Assembly: GCA_017311185.1 (NCBI GenBank)
Contig: JAESUZ010000446.1
Coordinates: forward strand, 62,001 to 126,000
Length of the DNA stretch: 64,000 nt
Direction of reading: 5' to 3'
Origin: Proteles cristata cristata
Taxonomy: Eukaryota; Chordata; Mammalia; Carnivora; Hyaenidae
In this document: positions 11,724 to 22,692 of the stretch, one piece after another
Position numbering within the stretch: position 1 is the first letter of the stretch
How the letters are laid out: each line of letters begins with the position of its first letter
The notes under the pieces: generated by a model
Told to the model about the DNA's origin: nothing
Database searches by the model: none
Seen by the model: only the letters and a program-made list of their open reading frames with translations
Made by a program: the position numbers and the translations under genes

Positions 11724-12861
11724 GTTGGGAGATTACTGATTCAATTTCCTTAATGGTTATGGGTCTGTTCCAATTCTCTATTTCTTCCTGTTTCAGTTTT
11801 GGTAGTTTATATGCTTCTAGGATTTTATTCATTTCTTCCAGATTGTCCAATTTGTTGTGATATAATTGCTCCTAGTTTTCTCTTATTATTTGTATTTCTG
11901 TGGTGTTGGTTGTGATCTCTCCTCTTTCATTTGTGATTTTATTTATTTGGGTCCTTTCTATTTTCTTTTTGATTAATCTGGATAAGGATTTATCAATTTT
12001 GTTAATTTTTTCAAAGAACCAGCTCCTGGTTTCATTAATCTGTTTTTGGAGTTTTATATCATTGACCTCTCTTCATTTATTAGTCTTTATTATTTCCCTT
12101 CTTCTGTTGGTTTTGGGCTTTATTTGCTGTCCTTTTTCCAGCACCCTTAGGTGTAAAGTTATGTTGTGTGTTTGAGATTTATTCCTTCTTTAGGAAGGCC
12201 TGGCCACTATATACTTATCTCTTCTGACCACCTTTGCTGCATTCCAGAGGTTGTAGACTGTCATGTTTTCATTTTCATTGGATTCCATGTACTTTTTAAT
12301 TTCCCCTTTAATTTCTTGGTTAGTCCATTCATTCTTTAGGAGGATGTTCTTTAATCTCCAAGTATTCATGATCTTTCCAAATTTTTTCTTGTGGTTGATT
12401 TCAAATTTCATAGTGTTGTGGTCTGAAAATATTCACCGAGTGATCTAGATCTTTTTGTACTTGTTGAGGGGGGACTTGTGTCCCAGTACATAATCTGTTC
12501 TGGAGAATGTTCCATGTGCACCGAAGATGGATGTGTATTCTGCTGCTTTAAGATGAAATGTCCTGAATTTATCTGTTAAATCCATCTGGTCCAGTGTGTC
12601 ATTCAAAGCCATTGTTTACTTGTTGATTTTCTACTTATATGATCTATTATTGTAAGTGAGGGATTGAAGTCTCCCACTGTTATGGTACTATTATCAATGA
12701 TTTCTTTATGTTTGTGATTAATTAATTTATATATCTGTGTGCTCCTATTTGGGGGCATAATTTTTTTACAATTCTTAGGTCTTATTCATGGATAGCTTCC
12801 TTAGTTATGATTTAATGCCCTTCTTCACTCTTGTTACAGTCTTTGTTTTAAAATATAATTT

Positions 12862-13072
12862 GGGGCACAGTCAGTTAAGTGTCCAATTTTGGCTTAGGTC
12901 ATGGTCTTATGGCTTGTGGGTTCAAGCTGTACGTTGGGCTCTGTACTGACATCGTGGAGTCTGGAGCTTGCTTCAGATTTTAGATTCTGTGTCTCCCTCT
13001 CTCTCTGCCCCTCCCCACTGAAGTGCACGCACTCTCACACTCTCAAAAATAAATAAATGTTAAAAAATTAAA
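12862..13072 (+). mobile_element. Feliform SINE, sense, inside L1
   Basis: Head 'ggggcacagtcagttaag', body 'cttgcttcagattttagatt', CT tract, tail 'aaaaataaataaatgtt'. L1 sequence resumes directly after it ('ctagtttgtctgac'). Confidence 0.88.
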
Positions 13073-13220
13073 ATCTAGTTTGTCTGACATAAATGTGGCT
13101 ACTCTGGCTTGCTTTTATGGCAGTCAGCCTGATAGATGGTTTCCATCCCCTCACTTTCAACCTGTAGGTGTCTTCAGGTTTAAAATGAGTCTCTTGTAAA
13201 CCGAGCCATTGGGACCCACA
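13073..13220 (-). mobile_element. L1 continuation (endonuclease region), antisense
   Basis: Continues the L1 interrupted by the SINE: 'tggctactctggcttgc', 'atggtttccatcccctcac', 'atgagtctcttgtaaac' are reverse-strand ORF2 endonuclease-region motifs seen also at 19470-19610 and 25980-26110. Confidence 0.75.
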
Positions 13221-14649
13221 GTGATCTTCTGGGGGAGGGTCTCGCAGTGCTGTCGACAGAGCTGGCTTGTCTCATGAAGCAGTTGTGGTACTCTGCTGTG
13301 CAGCAGCTCAGAGTTTACAGTAAATTTATGGTAAGTTAATGGTAAAACACATAGCCAGCGTCTTTGTTCCTATATGGGCGAATGTGGTGACTTGACGACG
13401 CCTGCCATCTTTTTCTTTTAGCAGCTTGAGGATATAATCCTACTGTCTCCTTGCTGTATTTCTGAGGAAGTCAGCCATCTATCTCATTGTTGCTCTTTTG
13501 AATATACATGTGTCTTTTCTTTGATTCAAGTTTTTTTGTCATCTTTGTGAGATAGGCCTGGATGTTTCCTGTCTTGTCTTTGAATTTCGAAGGTCTGGAA
13601 CTTATAGCTTGAAGTCTTCCATTATTTGCAAAATTTAGCATCTGTTATCTTTTCAAATATTGCTTTTGCCCATTTTTCTCTGTTTTTTTGACTAATTACA
13701 TACTTTCTTTTCTAGACCTTATATCTTTTACTGTCTCTTCTGTATTTTCTATACTTTTGTCTTTTCATACTTCAATATAGGTGGTTTCTTCTGATTGATC
13801 TTCAACAATTTGTCTTATTATCGCCCGCTGGGGTCTTATTTTGATTATTTTCTGCATCAAATTTTTATACTTTTATAGCTAACAGTTCTCTCCTGAAATC
13901 TTATTTGTGTTTTTGAAAATATGTAGCATAATTATTGTAAGGTGTATCTGTTAACACCTGTTATTTGTGTGTCCTGTCAGTCTTTTGATTTTCTTTTATT
14001 TATAGTGGTTTCTTTTTTGTTATCTTCTAGTCCCACGTGCCTTTTTTTTTTTAATTGACCACTGGACATTGTACATGAAAAACTACAAAAATAATTTCAA
14101 CCTTACCATGCTACTGTCTTTCTCTAGAGAAGATTTAAGTTTGCTTCTGGGCAGTCATCTAGCAGTGCTAATAACCTGGGATTATTTTCATTCAATTCCA
14201 GTGACTTAGATTATTTAGAGCTGGGCTTTTTTTTTCTTTTTCTAAAACCAGTCTTCATTCACTCTTCTTCTGAGGGTGTGCTTTCATCTTGGGGCTGCAG
14301 CTACAAGTGTTTATGAATTTCCAGTCTTAGCAAATACTAAATTCCCATTCCTAGCCCCTAGTATGATGAGATTATCAGAAACATTGCTCAGGCTCTGAGC
14401 CACCTGTTACAGAATCAGCAGTTATCTCCAGGAAAAAAAAAAGTGCCGCACACCTGTCCCCTTGTCTTCCTAACTGTAGTCTTGTAATTCCTCACCGGTC
14501 TTTTAGCACATCAGTCTTCAAGAGATTGTTTTTATAGGTGAAAAATATGGTAGGCATCCTCAGGAAGCTCATCCTGAATTTTTTAAGTCTTCCTTTTTAC
14601 TTCTGAAATCTACCAACAGGGTGGACCATTTTATTATATTTTATATTTC
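13221..14649 (-). mobile_element. Very old L1M/HAL1-like remnant, antisense
   Basis: AT-rich sequence with reverse-strand L1 ORF1-like motifs such as 'tcttttcaaatattgctt' and 'gaggaagtcagccatct'. Much of it is too eroded to place, and the first 200 bp (13221-13420) show nothing recognisable. No coding potential remains. Confidence 0.5.
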
Positions 14650-14860
14650 ATATTTCATATTTATTTATTTATTTTGAATGAGAGAAAAAAGAGAATAGTG
14701 GAAGGGCAGAGAGAGAGGGAGAGAGAGAATCCCAAGCCGGTTCTGCATACACTGTCAGCACAGAGCCCAATGTGGGGCTCGATCTTACAAACCATGAGAT
14801 CATGACTTGAGCTGAAATGAAGAGTTGGACGCTTAACTGACTGAGCCACCCAGGCACCCC
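14650..14860 (-). mobile_element. Feliform SINE, antisense
   Basis: A T-rich tail, GA-rich tract, 'cactgtcagcacagagccca', head 'tgagccacccaggcacccc'. It sits at the border of an old L1M fragment. Confidence 0.9.
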
Positions 14861-15416
14861 CACCATCTTAACCATTTTAAAGTGCACAGTTCAGTGATAT
14901 TCGCATTCCTGTGTAACTGTCACCACCCTCCATCTCTGGAACTCTTTTCATCTTGCAGTATTGAAACTCTTTACTCATTAAGTAAGGACTTCCATTCTTC
15001 CCTGCCCTTAGACCATCCAGCCACTGTTCCACTTTCTGTCTGTATGAATGTGATGATCGTAAGTAATTCATGTATGTTAATCATACCATATTTGGGTTTT
15101 TTTGTAATTAACTTATTTTACTTAGCATAATCCTCTAGGTTCATCTATGTTGTCGCATGTATTAGATTTTCCTTCCTTTTTAAGGCTGAATAATATTCCA
15201 TTATTTGTATATAATACATTTTGTTTATTCATCCATCAGTGGAATTTGGGTTTCCTACCTTTTGGCTCTTATGAAAAATGCTGCTACAAACATGGATATA
15301 CAAACATGTCTTGAAGACCTTGTTTTGATTCTTTTTGGATGTATACCTAGAAGTGGAATTGCTGGTTCATATGATAATTTCATTTTGAAAATTTTTAAAT
15401 CATTCTATGCTTAAGC
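14861..15416 (-). mobile_element. Old L1M LINE fragment, antisense
   Basis: Carries the reverse L1M series 'taaagtgcacagttcagtg', 'taactgtcaccaccctcc', 'cttagcataatcctctagg', 'ctgaataatattccatta', 'ctagaagtggaattgctgg'. It ends where the tandem repeat array begins. Confidence 0.8.
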
Positions 15417-15658
15417 TTATGAACACTTATATTTTAATGAAAATGTTTCTTGAAAGAAGGTTTATTTATACACAGTGTAGTTTTACGAGGTAAGCGTAAG
15501 GCACTTTGCACATGCCATCTACAAAAAAAAGATTATATACATATTTATCTTAATGAAGGAAGATGTTACTTCAGAGAAGGTTCATACACAGTTGTTCCCA
15601 TGAGTTAAGCACAGGGCTGTTCTAATATGCTTCTACAGATACTTTCAAAACTACTTCT
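15417..15658 (+). repeat. Tandem repeat, period 113-116 bp, left part
   Basis: Contains unit 1, unit 2 and the start of unit 3 of a diverged long-period tandem repeat. Shared blocks in each unit are 'taatgaa(g/a)gaagatgtta', a 'gaaggttcat..acag' segment, 'gagttaagca', and 'tctacag'. The 'taatga' anchors are at 15435 and 15551, 116 bp apart. The array resumes after the L1, at 21263. Confidence 0.75.
15642..15658 (+). repeat. 17-bp target-site duplication, left copy
   Basis: 'ctttcaaaactacttct' here is repeated exactly at 21263-21279, on the far side of the L1. Confidence 0.95.
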
Positions 15659-15875
15659 TCTTCTTTTTTTTTTTTTTTACAAATAGTTTATTGTTAAATT
15701 AGTTTCCACATAACACCCAGTGCTCATCCCCACAAGTGTCCTCCTCCATGCCCATCCCTCCCCCCCCCCACATCCATCAGTCCTAAGTTTTTGTCAGCAT
15801 TCAAGAGTCTCTCATGGTTTGCCTCTCCCCCTTTCCCCCACCATTTCCCCCCTTCTTCTCCCCCTTGTTCCTCCA

Positions 15876-18800
15876 TCAAGTTCCTCCTAATCCTCCTATA
15901 CGTACACACATATGATATTTGTCCTTCTCTGCCTGACTTATTTCGCTCAGCATAACACCCTCAAGGTCTATCCACGTTGCTACACATGGCCAGATTTCAT
16001 TGTTTCTCATTGCCATGAGTATTCCATGGTATAGATAAACCACATCTTCTTGATCCATTCATCTGTTGATGGACACTTAGGCTCTTTCCATGTTTTAGCT
16101 ATTGTGGAGAGTGCTGCTATGAACATTGGGGTACATGTGCTCCTATGCATCAGCATTTCTGTATCCCTTGGGTAAATTTCTAGCAGTGCTATTGCTGGGT
16201 CATAGGGGAGTTCTATTGTTAGTTTCCTTAGGAACCTCCACACTGTTTTCCAGAGGGGCTGTACCAGTTTACATTCCCACCAACAGTGTAGGAGGGTGCC
16301 CGTTTCTCCACATCCTCGTCAGCATCTAGAGTTCTCTGATTGGCTCATTTTAGCCACTCTGACTGGCCTGAGGTGGTATCTCAGTGTGGTTTTGATTTGT
16401 ATTTCCCTGATGAGGAGCGATGCTGAGCATCGTTTCATGTGTCTGTTGGCCATCTGGATGTCCTCTTTGGAGAAGTGTCTGTTCATATCTTCTGCCCATT
16501 TCTTCACTGGGTTGTTTGTTTTTCGGGCGTGTAGTTTGGTGAGTTCCTTGTAGATTCTGGATATCAACCCTTTATCTGATATGTCATTTGCAACTATCTT
16601 TTCCCATTCCGTTGGTTGCCTATTAATTTTCTGGGTTGTTTCCTTTGCTGTGCAGAAGCTTTTAATCTTGATGAGGTCCCAACAGTTTATTTTTGCTCTT
16701 GATTCCCTTGCTTTTGGGGATGTGTCCAGTAAGAAGTTGCTGCGGTGGAGGTCAAGGAGGTTGTTTCCTGCTTTCTCCTCTAGGGTGTTGATAGTTTCCT
16801 GCCTCACGTTCAGGTCCTTTATCCATTTTGAGTTTATTTTTGTGCATGGTGTGAGGAAATGATCTAGTTTCATTCTTCTGCATGTTGCTGTCCAGTTCTC
16901 CCAACACCATCTGTTAAAAAGGCTGTCTTTTTTCCATTGGATATTCTTTCCTGCTTTGTCAAAGATTAGTTGGCTGTATACTTTTGGGTCCACTTCTGAG
17001 TTCTCAATTCTGTTCCATTGGTCTATGTGTCTGTTTTTGTGCCAATACCATACTGTCTTGATGATTACAGCTTTGTAGTAGAGACTAAAGTCTGAGATGG
17101 TGATCCCTCCCGTTTTGGTTTTATTTTTCAGGATTACTTTGGCTATTCGGGGTCTTTTGTGGTTCCATACAAATTTTTGGATAGTTTGTTCTAGTTTTGA
17201 GAAGTATGCTGGTGCAATTTTGATTGGAATTGCATTGAATGTGTACATTGCTTTGGGTAGTAATGACACTTTAACTGTATTTATTCTTCCTATCCATGAG
17301 CATGGAATGTTTTTCCATTTCTTTGTGTCATCTTCAATTTCCTTCATGAGTTTTCTATAGTTTTCCTCATACAGATCTCTTGTATCCTTGGTTAGGTTTA
17401 TTCCGAGGTATTTTATGTTTTTTGTGCAGTTGTGAATGGGATCAGTTTCTTGATTTCTCTTTCTGTTGCTTCATTGTTGGTATATAAAAATGCAACCGAT
17501 TTCTGTACGTTGATTTTGTACCCTGCAACTTGGCTGAATTCTTGGATCAGTTCTAGTAGGCTTCTGGTGGAGTCTGTCGGGTGTTCTATGTAGAGTATCA
17601 TGTCATCTGTGAAGAGTGAAAGTTTGACTTCCTCTTTGCCAATTCTGATGCCTTTGATAACCTTTTGGTGTCTGATGGCTGATGCTAGGACTTCCAGCAC
17701 TATGTTAAACAGCAGTGGTGAGAGTGGGCATCCCTGTCGTGTTCCTGATCTCAGGGGGAAAGCTCTGAGTTTTTCCCCGTTGAGGATGATGTTAGCTGAA
17801 GGCTTCTCATAGATGGCTTTGATGATGTTTAAGTAGGTTCCTTCTATCCCAACTTTCTCGAGAGTCTTTATTAAGAAGGGATGCTGTATTTTGTCAAATG
17901 CTTTTTCTGCATCTATTGACAGGATCATATGGTTTTTATCTTTTCTTTTATTGATATGATGTATCACATTGATTGATTTGCGAATGTTGAACCAGCCCTG
18001 TAACCCAGGAATGAATCCCACTTGATCTTGGTGGATGATTCTTTTTATATGCTGCTGGATTCGATTTGCAAGGATCTTGTTGAGAATTTTTGCATCCGTA
18101 TTCATCAAGGATATTGGCCTGTAGTTCTCTTTTTTGCTGGATCTCTGTCTGGCTTGGGAATCAGAGTGATGCTGGCTTCATAAAATGAGTCCGGGAGTTT
18201 TCCTTCGATTTCTGTTTTTTGGAATAACTTGAGAAGAATTGGGATTAATTCTGTTTTAAATGTCTGGTAGCATTCCCCAGGGAAGCCATCAGGTCCAGGG
18301 CTCTTATTTGTTGGGAGATTTTTGATCACTGATTCGATTTCTTCACTTGCTATGGGTCTGTTCAGGTTTTCTATTTCTTCCCATGTGAATTTTGGTAGTG
18401 AGAGTGTGTTTAGGAATTTGTCCATTTCTTCTAAGTTGTCCAATTTGTTGGCATATAATTTTTCATAGTATTCCCTGATAATTGCTTGTATTTCTGAGGG
18501 GTTGATTGTAATAAGTCCATTTTCATTCATAATTTTTTCTATTTGGGTGCTCTCTATTTTCTTTTGGATAAGTCTGGCTAGAGGTTTGTCAATTTTGTTT
18601 ACTTTTTCAAAAAACCAGCTCTTGGTTTCATTGATCTGGCCAAATGTTTCTTTGGTCTCTATGTTGTTTATTTCTGCTCTGAGTTTTACTATTTCTCTTC
18701 TTCTACTGGGTTTAGGGCGTTCTTGTTGCTCTGCCTCTAGTTCCTTTAGGTGAGCTGTTAGATTTTGGACTTGCGCTTTTTCTAATCTCTTGAAATAGGC

Positions 18801-19700
18801 CTGGAGAGCAATGTACTTTCCACGTAGGACTGCCTTTGCCGCATCCCAGATTTTGAATTGTTGTGTTTTCATTTTCATTTGTTTCCATATATTTTTTAAT
18901 TTCATCTCTAATTGCCTGATTGGCCCATTCATTCTTTAGAAGGGTGTTCTTTAACCTCCATGTTTTTGGAAGTTTTCCAGACTTCTTCCTGTAATTGATT
19001 TCAAGTTTCAAAGCATTGTGATCTGACAGTGTGCATGGTATGATCTCTATTCTTTTATATTTATTGAGGGCTGCTTTATGTCCCAGTATGTGATCTATCT
19101 TGGAGAATGTGCCATGCGCACTTGAGAAGAAAGTAAATTCCCTGGCCTCAGAATGTAAAGTTCTAAATATATCCGTCAGGTCCGTCTGGTCCAATGTGTC
19201 TTTCAAGTCCATTATTTCTTTAGTGATATTCTGTCTGGTTGACCTATCCATTGCTGTAAGCGGAGTACTAAAGTCCCCTGCTATTAGCACATTCTTATCT
19301 ATAAGCTTGTTTCTGTTTGTGGTTAATTGTTTTAGATATTTAGGTGCTCCCATATTCAGTGCATAGACATTTATGATTGTTAGTTCTTCCTGATGGATGG
19401 ACCCTGTAATTATTATGTAGTGCCCTTCTTCATCTCTTGTGATTGTCTTTAATTTAAAGTCCAGTTTGTCTGATATAAGTATCGCTACTCCAGCTTTCTT
19501 TTGATTTCCTGTAGAATGATATATATTTCTCCATCCCCTTACTTTTAATCTGAAGGTATCTTCCCGTCTAAAATTAGTTTCTTGTAGACAGCATATAGAT
19601 GGACTTTGTTTTTTAATCCATTCTGCTACCCTATGTCTTTTGATCGGAGCATTCAGCCCATTTACATTCAGTGTTATTATTGAAATATGTGGGTTTAGAG
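15876..19700 (-). pseudogene. L1 ORF2 (endonuclease-reverse transcriptase), broken
   Basis: Minus-strand pieces, 5' to 3': the endonuclease domain open from about 19700 to 18840 (LNVNGLN, LQETN, GDFSTPL, SDHNALKLE), then 18932-18105 ([13 protein letters not shown]), 18108-17413 with the RT core '[15 protein letters not shown]' and '[10 protein letters not shown]', 17347-16319, 16243-16007 and 16058-15876. Frame changes near 18840, 18120, 17410, 16320 and 16010 break the reading frame. Two active-site changes are visible: GDFS where the family has GDFN, and FTDD where it has FADD. The element therefore could not have supplied active ORF2 protein in its present state. Confidence 0.9.
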
Positions 19701-19865
19701 TCTTTGTATCTTTGTAGGGTTCATGTTTGTGGTGGTGTCTCTGGAATCTTTGTTCCTTGCAACCTTTCCTTCAAAGCATCCCCCTCAGGATTTCTTGTAG
19801 GGCTGGCTTCGTGGTGACAAATTCTTTCAATTTGTGTTTATTTGGAAAGGTTTTTATCTCTCCTT

Positions 19866-20700
19866 CTATTTTGAATGACAGGCTTGCTGGATAGAGGATT
19901 CTGGCTGCATATTTTTACTGTTCATCACATTGAAGATCTCCTGCCATTCCTTTCTGGCCTGCCACGTTTCAGTAGATAGGTCTGTCACCACTCTGATAGG
20001 TTTCCCTTTGTATGTGAGGGCCCTTTTCTCCCTAGCTGCTTTCAAAATTCTCTCTTTGTCCTTGTATTTTGCCATTTTGACTATAATATGTCGTGCAGAA
20101 GATCGATTCAAGTTATGTCTGAGGGGAGTCCTCTGAGCCTCTTGTATTTCCACATTGACTTCCTTCCCCAAGAAGGGAAATTCTCGGCTATAATTTGTTC
20201 CAGGACTCCTTCAGCACCTTTCCCTCTCTCTTCCTCTTCTGGGATTCCTATGATACGGATATTGTTGCATTTGACTGTATCGCTGAGCTCTCGAATTCTT
20301 CTTTCCTGTTCCTGGATCAGTTTGTCTCTTTTTTTGTCAGCTTCATGTTTTTCTAAATTGGTGTCTTCTAAATCACTTATTCTCCTTTCTGCCTCTTCAA
20401 GCCATGCATTGGAGTCCTCTAATTTATTATGGATCTCATTTATCGCATTTTTTAATTCTTCATGCCTATTTTTATTTTCCATTCTGTCTGTAGCCATAGT
20501 TTCTTTGATGTTCCCTATGTTTTTTTCAAGCCCTGCTATTAATTTTACCATTATTATTCTAAAATCTTGTTCACTTATGCTGCTGATATCTGTTTTGAAC
20601 AGTTCATTAGCCATCATTTCTTCTTGGAGTTTCTTTGGAGGAGAGCTCTTTCGTTTCATCATTTTAGTTAGCTTTCCAGCTCTTGTTGGTTTTAAAGACC
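19866..20700 (-). pseudogene. L1 ORF1 (RNA-binding chaperone), frameshifted
   Basis: ORF1 proteins form coiled-coil trimers that coat L1 RNA. The N-terminal piece (20662-20108 minus) starts MMKRKSSPPKK. It has a long heptad-like segment rich in E, K and L (ISDLEDTNLEKHEADKK) and then the RRM start 'NNIRIIGIPEEEE'. The C-terminal piece (20171-19866) is in another frame: 'IVKMAKYKDKERILKAAREK' and 'TETWQARKEWQEIF'. One frameshift near 20110-20170 separates them. Otherwise the domain order is complete. Confidence 0.9.
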
Positions 20701-21262
20701 TGTTATGCTCTCTGTTTCTATGAGTGCTGCTATATCCAAGAAGACTCTTTGACTTTCCATGGCCTATGCTTTCAAAGAGTGTTTTTGGAATGGTATCCCT
20801 TGGTGTCTCTTGTTGGGACCTTGCTTACTTTATTTTCCTATTCGTAGCGATATTTGGGACTCTTCACCTTGTGTACTCTAGCTTGTTTCTTGAGGTAGCC
20901 CTGGAAAAGAAAACAGACAGACAAACACACAGGGAGCAGGAGCACACAAACGCACAGGCTGATTCAACTAACATGCAAAGCGAGAGGGAAAACGAAAAAC
21001 TTAAGAGAAAAGACAGAGGAGGGAGGGCGAATAATAGGGAGTATAAAATACATAAAAGGGTCAAAAAGGGGAAAAGAAAAGGAACAAAGAAGAAAACCGA
21101 CGGACAAAGAATGGTTTAAAGCATATACCTGGATTTCCCAGCTAAAGTTAAATAGCCGTGTGTATGCAGTGCTGGTTGAAGAGCATAGAGAAAAAGAGAG
21201 AAGGCAGGGCAAGACGAGACAGAATTGGAAATAGAATGAACAGGCAGAAGGGATAAGAAGCT

Positions 21263-21478
21263 CTTTCAAAACTACTTCTATATTCATGATAGAAGATGCT
21301 ACTTGTGAAAAGGCTTTAACATAGGATAGTTTCAATTAGTTAAGCATATGGCTATTGCCTTATTTTTCTACACATATGTTTACAGACATTTGTATCTTAA
21401 TGAAAGAAGATATTACTTGAAGGAAGCTTCATGAACAGTATAGCACCTATCAGTTAAGTATATGGCTATTCCCATATA
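21263..21478 (+). repeat. Tandem repeat, period 113-116 bp, middle part
   Basis: Rest of unit 3 and most of unit 4. Unit 4 starts 'tgtatcttaatgaaagaaga' (anchor at 21398, 113 bp after the unit 3 anchor at 21285). The unit-closing block 'tctacacatatgtttacaga' is seen near 21368. The first 17 bp are the L1 target-site duplication. Unit 4 is interrupted by a Tigger element inserted at a TA. Confidence 0.75.
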
Positions 21479-22676
21479 CAGTAAACTTGGATTATGAGTG
21501 ACTTGTTCTGAAAATGTTTTGCAAGAAGAGCAAATATTTCTAATAAATTTTAACTTGCTAAATGAGTGCTGTCTTGCAATATGAGTAGTATGTGATGCCG
21601 GATGTCACAGGAATGTAACTGAGCCAGTGGTTTCTCGCTGGCTCACTCACTTTGGAATTGTGGGTAATTGTCTCCCATGCTTAAATGCTCAGTCTCAGGC
21701 CGTGGTGTTTGGCAGAAATCAGTGATTTTTCAGAACGTTGGAAGGTGGCACAACTGGCACTAGTGTGTTTTTTGTCATTTCAGAGCACCAGTGGATGGTC
21801 CTTGGCTTTTCCAGGCAAGAACGAGCTTAGTAATGCTTTGCTTCATTCTAGGTCAGGCTGCCTGCAGATACAGACCCTTCCTCTGCTGCCCTATTGCCAC
21901 TTACATTAAATACAGTGTATGACACAGTCACAGTATATGTACTGCAGTCAACATCTGTGTGAGTGGGTACAGTGGGCCTCATGAAGAAAAGCGTTGAAAA
22001 GAAAGGCGGTAAGAAGGAGGAGATGATGACAGTGGAAGTTAAGAAGGAAATCATTGAGAAGTAAGAATGAAGTATGCCCTGAAATTGCCAGATTTTATAA
22101 GAAGCCTTCATCTGCATCTTGTCTGCAGAGGAGGAGAAAAAGGTGGAGGAATCTCTCTGTGTAAAATGTGGGAAACAGTGCAAAATGTTGTAGAAAAGCA
22201 CCACCCAAATAAGGCTGTAGCAGTGTGAGCGAGGGATGAATCTGTTTAACAGCAATGCAACATCACATTTCCGCGAAATCCTCAAAAGGAGGCAAAAAGC
22301 AAGTGTCGGGGACAGGTTCCTTGTTAACATTGCAGGACAAGAGAAAGATTCCATGCGGCCAGAGACAGCAGTGATTCTGGTAGCAAAAGTTGTCGTACAC
22401 AGCAGCCTTCCTCTCACTCAGCCCTCTCACACCAGCCACGAAGGGTTTCAAAGGTGACTGCAGATTAATTTATTCACTCTTCTTTATATTTTGTATTTTC
22501 TTTAATTTTTTATTATACTATATGATAATTATTTTTATATGAATACTTTTGGGTCGTGGAATGAGTCATCTGAGTTTCCATTATTTCTTATGGGGAAATG
22601 CGCTTTGATACACAAGTGGTTTGGATTCCAAGCATGTTTCTGGAACAAATTATGCGCACAAACCAAGGTTTTACTG
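21479..22676 (+). mobile_element. Tigger7/MER44-like DNA transposon, internally deleted
   Basis: Starts 'cagtaaacttggattatgag' and ends 'aaccaaggttttactg', which are inverted ends of a pogo/Tigger-class transposon. A TA dinucleotide flanks each side (21477-21478 and 22677-22678), as expected for this superfamily. At about 1.2 kb it is much shorter than an autonomous Tigger, so most of the transposase has been lost. The family name is from recognition of the terminal repeats and is less certain than the superfamily. Confidence 0.8.
21980..22070 (+). pseudogene. Tigger transposase N-terminal remnant
   Basis: The frame starting at 21980 reads 'MKKSVEKKGGKKEEMM' and then 'VKKEIIEKYE', resembling the start of the pogo/CENP-B-type helix-turn-helix region. 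It is followed by loss of reading frame. No DDE catalytic domain is present in this copy. Confidence 0.5.
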
Positions 22677-22678
22677 TA

Positions 22679-22692
22679 CTTCAACACATAAG
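22679..22692 (+). repeat. Tandem repeat, end of unit 4
   Basis: 'cttcaacacataagtc' directly after the Tigger resembles the unit-closing block 'cttctacacatatgttta'. The Tigger thus appears to have split unit 4. The next L1 begins immediately afterwards. Confidence 0.5.

Larger units (their letters stand above)
9983..12861 (-). mobile_element. Older carnivore L1, antisense, internally deleted
   Basis: A second L1 3' end begins here in reverse ('aatccaagttagttaacatta', 'gcacccagtgctcatccc'). Near 10455-10500 the sequence jumps from the 3' region directly into mid-ORF2, so roughly 1.5 kb of the usual element is missing. It then runs through RT, endonuclease-side ORF2 and beyond, and continues after a SINE at 13073-13220. 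It is more diverged than the neighbouring young L1. Confidence 0.85.
15659..21262 (-). mobile_element. Near-full-length young carnivore L1, antisense
   Basis: A 5.6-kb L1 in reverse orientation: poly-T tail and 3' end at about 15665, ORF2 (about 15880-19700), ORF1 (about 19870-20700), and about 560 bp of 5' leader up to 21262. A perfect 17-bp duplication flanks it, so insertion was one recent target-primed event. The 5' UTR is probably truncated. Both ORFs are broken (see separate entries), so it is not autonomous. Confidence 0.96.
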
